A stretch of DNA of 64,000 nt from Atherinomorus stipes (Eukaryota > Chordata > Actinopteri > Atheriniformes > Atherinidae), in NCBI GenBank assembly GCA_023101725.1, contig JALJCO010008669.1, positions 239,266 to 303,265 of the forward strand, given 5' to 3'. The first letter of the stretch is position 1, and each line of letters opens with the position of its first letter. Below, piece by piece: positions 61,729 to 64,000 of the stretch. The notes below the pieces were generated by a model that was not told where the DNA came from, did not search any database, and worked only from the letters and a program-made list of their open reading frames with translations. The position numbers and the translations under genes were made by a program.

Positions 61729-64000
61729 ATGTCGCTTCACGGCAAAAGAAAAGAAATCTACAAATACGAGGCGCCATGGACGGTGTATGCGATGAACTGG
61801 AGCGTCCGTCCGGACAAACGCTTTCGACTGGCACTTGGGAGCTTTGTGGAGGAATACAACAACAAGGTGCGCAGTTTTGTATCTCATCGGCTAACATTAA
61901 CGGCAACGTTAGCAAATGTATGCTAATGCTAGCTGCCCTGCGTATGTAGCCTTACAACTCTTTATTTGTTATATTCTGTCACATTTAAGTTTCAAAGAGT
62001 TCCTTTGAAATTTGTCTTCATAATTGCTGTTGTGGCCTTTTCTGTACATTTGGTGATGCCGTCTTATATGAGCAATGCTATTTTTGACCCTTGGTGTTCT
62101 GAAAAACAGTCATTTGATTCATCAGGTAATGTGTTTGCTCGTGCTCAGGTTCAGCTCGTGGGTCTGGAAGAGGAGAGCTCAGAGTTTGTCTGCAGGAACA
62201 CTTTCGATCATCCTTACCCCACCACCAAGATTATGTGGATCCCAGACACTAAGGGGGTTTATCCGGACCTGCTGGCCACTAGTGGGGACTACCTGCGCAT
62301 TTGGAGGGTAGGATGTTTACGCTTTTGTTGTTTTGGGGAGGTCAAACTGAACGGAGATCAAAACAAATATATCGCCTGAAGCTTCCTTATTGTTCGGTTA
62401 TTATTAAGATGCATGAGTGAAAAGTTACATTAAAATGGGCCACATGTTTCTCTAAGGGAGGGGTAATAAATTAATTGAATAAGTTGAACTTGGGAGTCCT
62501 TCAGTGACGAGATCTGGTGGTTAGCTGTTAGTTTACTTTTCCTCTTGGAGGCGATAGCCACTGAAAACAAAAACATGGTTGTTTTATTAGCTGTCACTTT
62601 TATCTTATGAAACATTTTAAACCCAGGTGAGTGCTTTTGTTTATTTGTCTGTAACAAACCCTGGAATATCATTGTTTTGATCAAGTGCTATAAAAGTACA
62701 ACTGAAATGGATGGTTTTCCTTTGAATAAGATCACCAGTAGTATGGTTTAAAGAAAAAATTTTTTTTAAAAAAAAAACTCATGGTCTGTTCTTAAGTTGC
62801 CAGATCTCCATCCAATTGAACACCTGTGGAAGTTTTTGGGAGAATCTTTCTCTTCACCACCATCATCCCAGCACAATGTGAAAGATTATCTTTTAGGAAG
62901 AACATTATTCATCCCTCCAGTTGAGGATCTTACAGAATCAGTGCTAACACACAGAGAGGCTGTTTTGGCAGTATGTGGCGGAACCGCACTTTTCTAAGAC
63001 ACTCAAACTCTCGCTCATACCACAGATCATTAACAACAGTCCCATCTATCATTTCTATTCCTTCTTCTGAGCTGATGTGGAAGGTAGTTACAGAAATAAA
63101 ATTAATCTGTGTGTGTGTAAAGAGTTGGCATATTTGAAAACAAGCAAAGGCATTGTTACTCGAATGATCTCAGGGTTTAAGTTGAGTCTGCGACTGCACG
63201 TCAAGTGAATAAAAACGGCACCTCTGGTGTTGTCTTATTTTTCAAATTCATTACCAATGGTGCAGTTGTTGCATTAACACTAAGTGCTTTGTTGTGTGGG
63301 ACAAGATAAGTGTGTTTACTGGTTCATCATGGCCAGCTGGCAGCTGTGAAATTGTCTCATTGGCTGATCGAGAGCACTTGTTGCTAGACATCTGCTCACG
63401 GTCAAATTCTGCTGCATTTGTCTCACAGGTCAGCGACACAGAAACGCGCCTTGAATGTTTGTTAAACAACAACAAGAACTCAGACTTTTGTGCCCCCCTC
63501 ACCTCCTTTGACTGGAATGAAGTTGATCCCAATCTGCTGGGTAAGAAATCCAATACTGTGGTTTTTAGCCCATGTTAAATTTGAATGATCACATTTAAAT
63601 TTTTTTTAATTTATTAATTTTTCATGCCCTCCAGGAACATCCAGCATCGACACCACCTGCACTATCTGGGGGTTGGAAACTGGTCAGGTGTTAGGACGAG
63701 TTAACCTGGTCTCTGGACATGTGAAAACTCAACTGATTGCTCACGACAAAGAGGTTTGTGTGTGTGTGTGTGTGTGGAATTGAAGTTGTAGCTGAATGTG
63801 GTGGGTGTATGAGGACGAATATTTAATTAGCCTTTCCATGCAGGTGTACGACATCGCTTTCAGCCGTGCTGGAGGTGGCAGAGACATGTTTGCCTCTGTG
63901 GGAGCTGATGGATCCGTCCGCATGTTCGACCTCCGGCACCTGGAGCACAGCACTATCATCTATGAAGACCCCCAGCACCACCCGCTGCTACGCCTCTGCT
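61729..64000 (+). CDS. dcaf7: DDB1- and CUL4-associated factor 7 (WDR68/HAN11), 5' part, truncated by window end
   Basis: Exons: 61729-61866, 62149-62307, 63429-63540, 63635-63753, 63844 to at least 64000. Phases agree; 228 of about 342 residues are present. The start [20 protein letters not shown] and the stretches [37 protein letters not shown] and [19 protein letters not shown] are almost identical to human DCAF7. It is a WD40 beta-propeller scaffold that binds DYRK1A/HIPK2 kinases and serves as a CUL4-DDB1 substrate adaptor, in nucleus and cytoplasm. In zebrafish wdr68 is needed for craniofacial development. Exon 5 is cut at the window edge. Confidence 0.97.
62795..63000. mobile_element. 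Fragment of a transposase-like repeat in dcaf7 intron 2
   Basis: The + strand reads [13 protein letters not shown] in one frame, matching the DDE-transposase 'PDLxPIEHLW' signature of Tc1/mariner-like elements. The downstream residues do not look like a complete transposase, and no inverted ends were found. A decayed fragment. Confidence 0.45.
63757..63776. repeat. (GT)n microsatellite at dcaf7 donor
   Basis: Ten GT units beginning 3 bp after the donor of dcaf7 exon 4 (GAG|GTTTGTG). Confidence 0.9.

Overview
This is eukaryotic, intron-rich, AT-rich vertebrate DNA. Gene content, exon phases and mobile elements point to a ray-finned fish, probably a percomorph teleost (the finer placement is inference). 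Four protein-coding genes lie on the + strand. In order they are map3k3 (3' part, about 675-12,975), gfap (complete, about 18,415-24,100), kcnh6 (complete span, about 30,500-59,290) and dcaf7 (5' part, about 61,500 to the window end). I assembled all four exon by exon from splice sites and reading phase. Each gives a protein co-linear with its vertebrate family, apart from one reading-frame break in kcnh6. In human, KCNH6, DCAF7 and MAP3K3 are close neighbours on 17q23 while GFAP is on 17q21, so the fish order is a rearranged form of a recognisable block.

Layout: 1-13,600 map3k3 (N-terminal exons off-window, PB1 exons, linker exons, kinase exons, 3'UTR). 13,600-18,390 intergenic and gfap upstream DNA. 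18,392 gfap TATA box, then nine gfap coding exons to 23,260. 24,100-30,480 intergenic DNA with two transposon-derived inverted-repeat elements. 30,486 TATA-like box and 5'UTR of kcnh6, then sixteen coding exons from 30,929 to 58,178. 59,300-61,450 intergenic, including about 1 kb of suspicious low-complexity sequence. 61,465 ETS-type palindrome, then dcaf7 exons 1-5, the last cut by the window edge.

kcnh6 introns carry three intact-looking tRNA-Cys(GCA) genes (two sense, one antisense) and one decayed tRNA-Cys-like copy. They also carry an L2/CR1-type LINE remnant, three hAT-like non-autonomous elements (two with perfect and one with near-perfect 8-bp target duplications), a TTAA-flanked element, a TA-flanked element and a minus-strand retroposed segment with a perfect 17-bp direct repeat.

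Most notable observations: (1) a one-base insertion in the PAS-domain exon of kcnh6 that breaks an otherwise intact gene; (2) the intronic tRNA-Cys set, one member 34 bp upstream of a coding exon; (3) a 63-nt exon-like segment with good splice sites and in-frame stops in the map3k3 kinase region, a candidate poison exon; (4) a LINE 3' tail that directly abuts a kcnh6 splice acceptor; (5) an exact DR1 nuclear-receptor element in gfap intron 1; (6) a palindromic ETS site upstream of dcaf7. The genes do not form one pathway: a MAP kinase kinase kinase, a glial intermediate filament, a cardiac/neuronal potassium channel and a WD40 adaptor. I found no CRISPR array, operon or viral genome.
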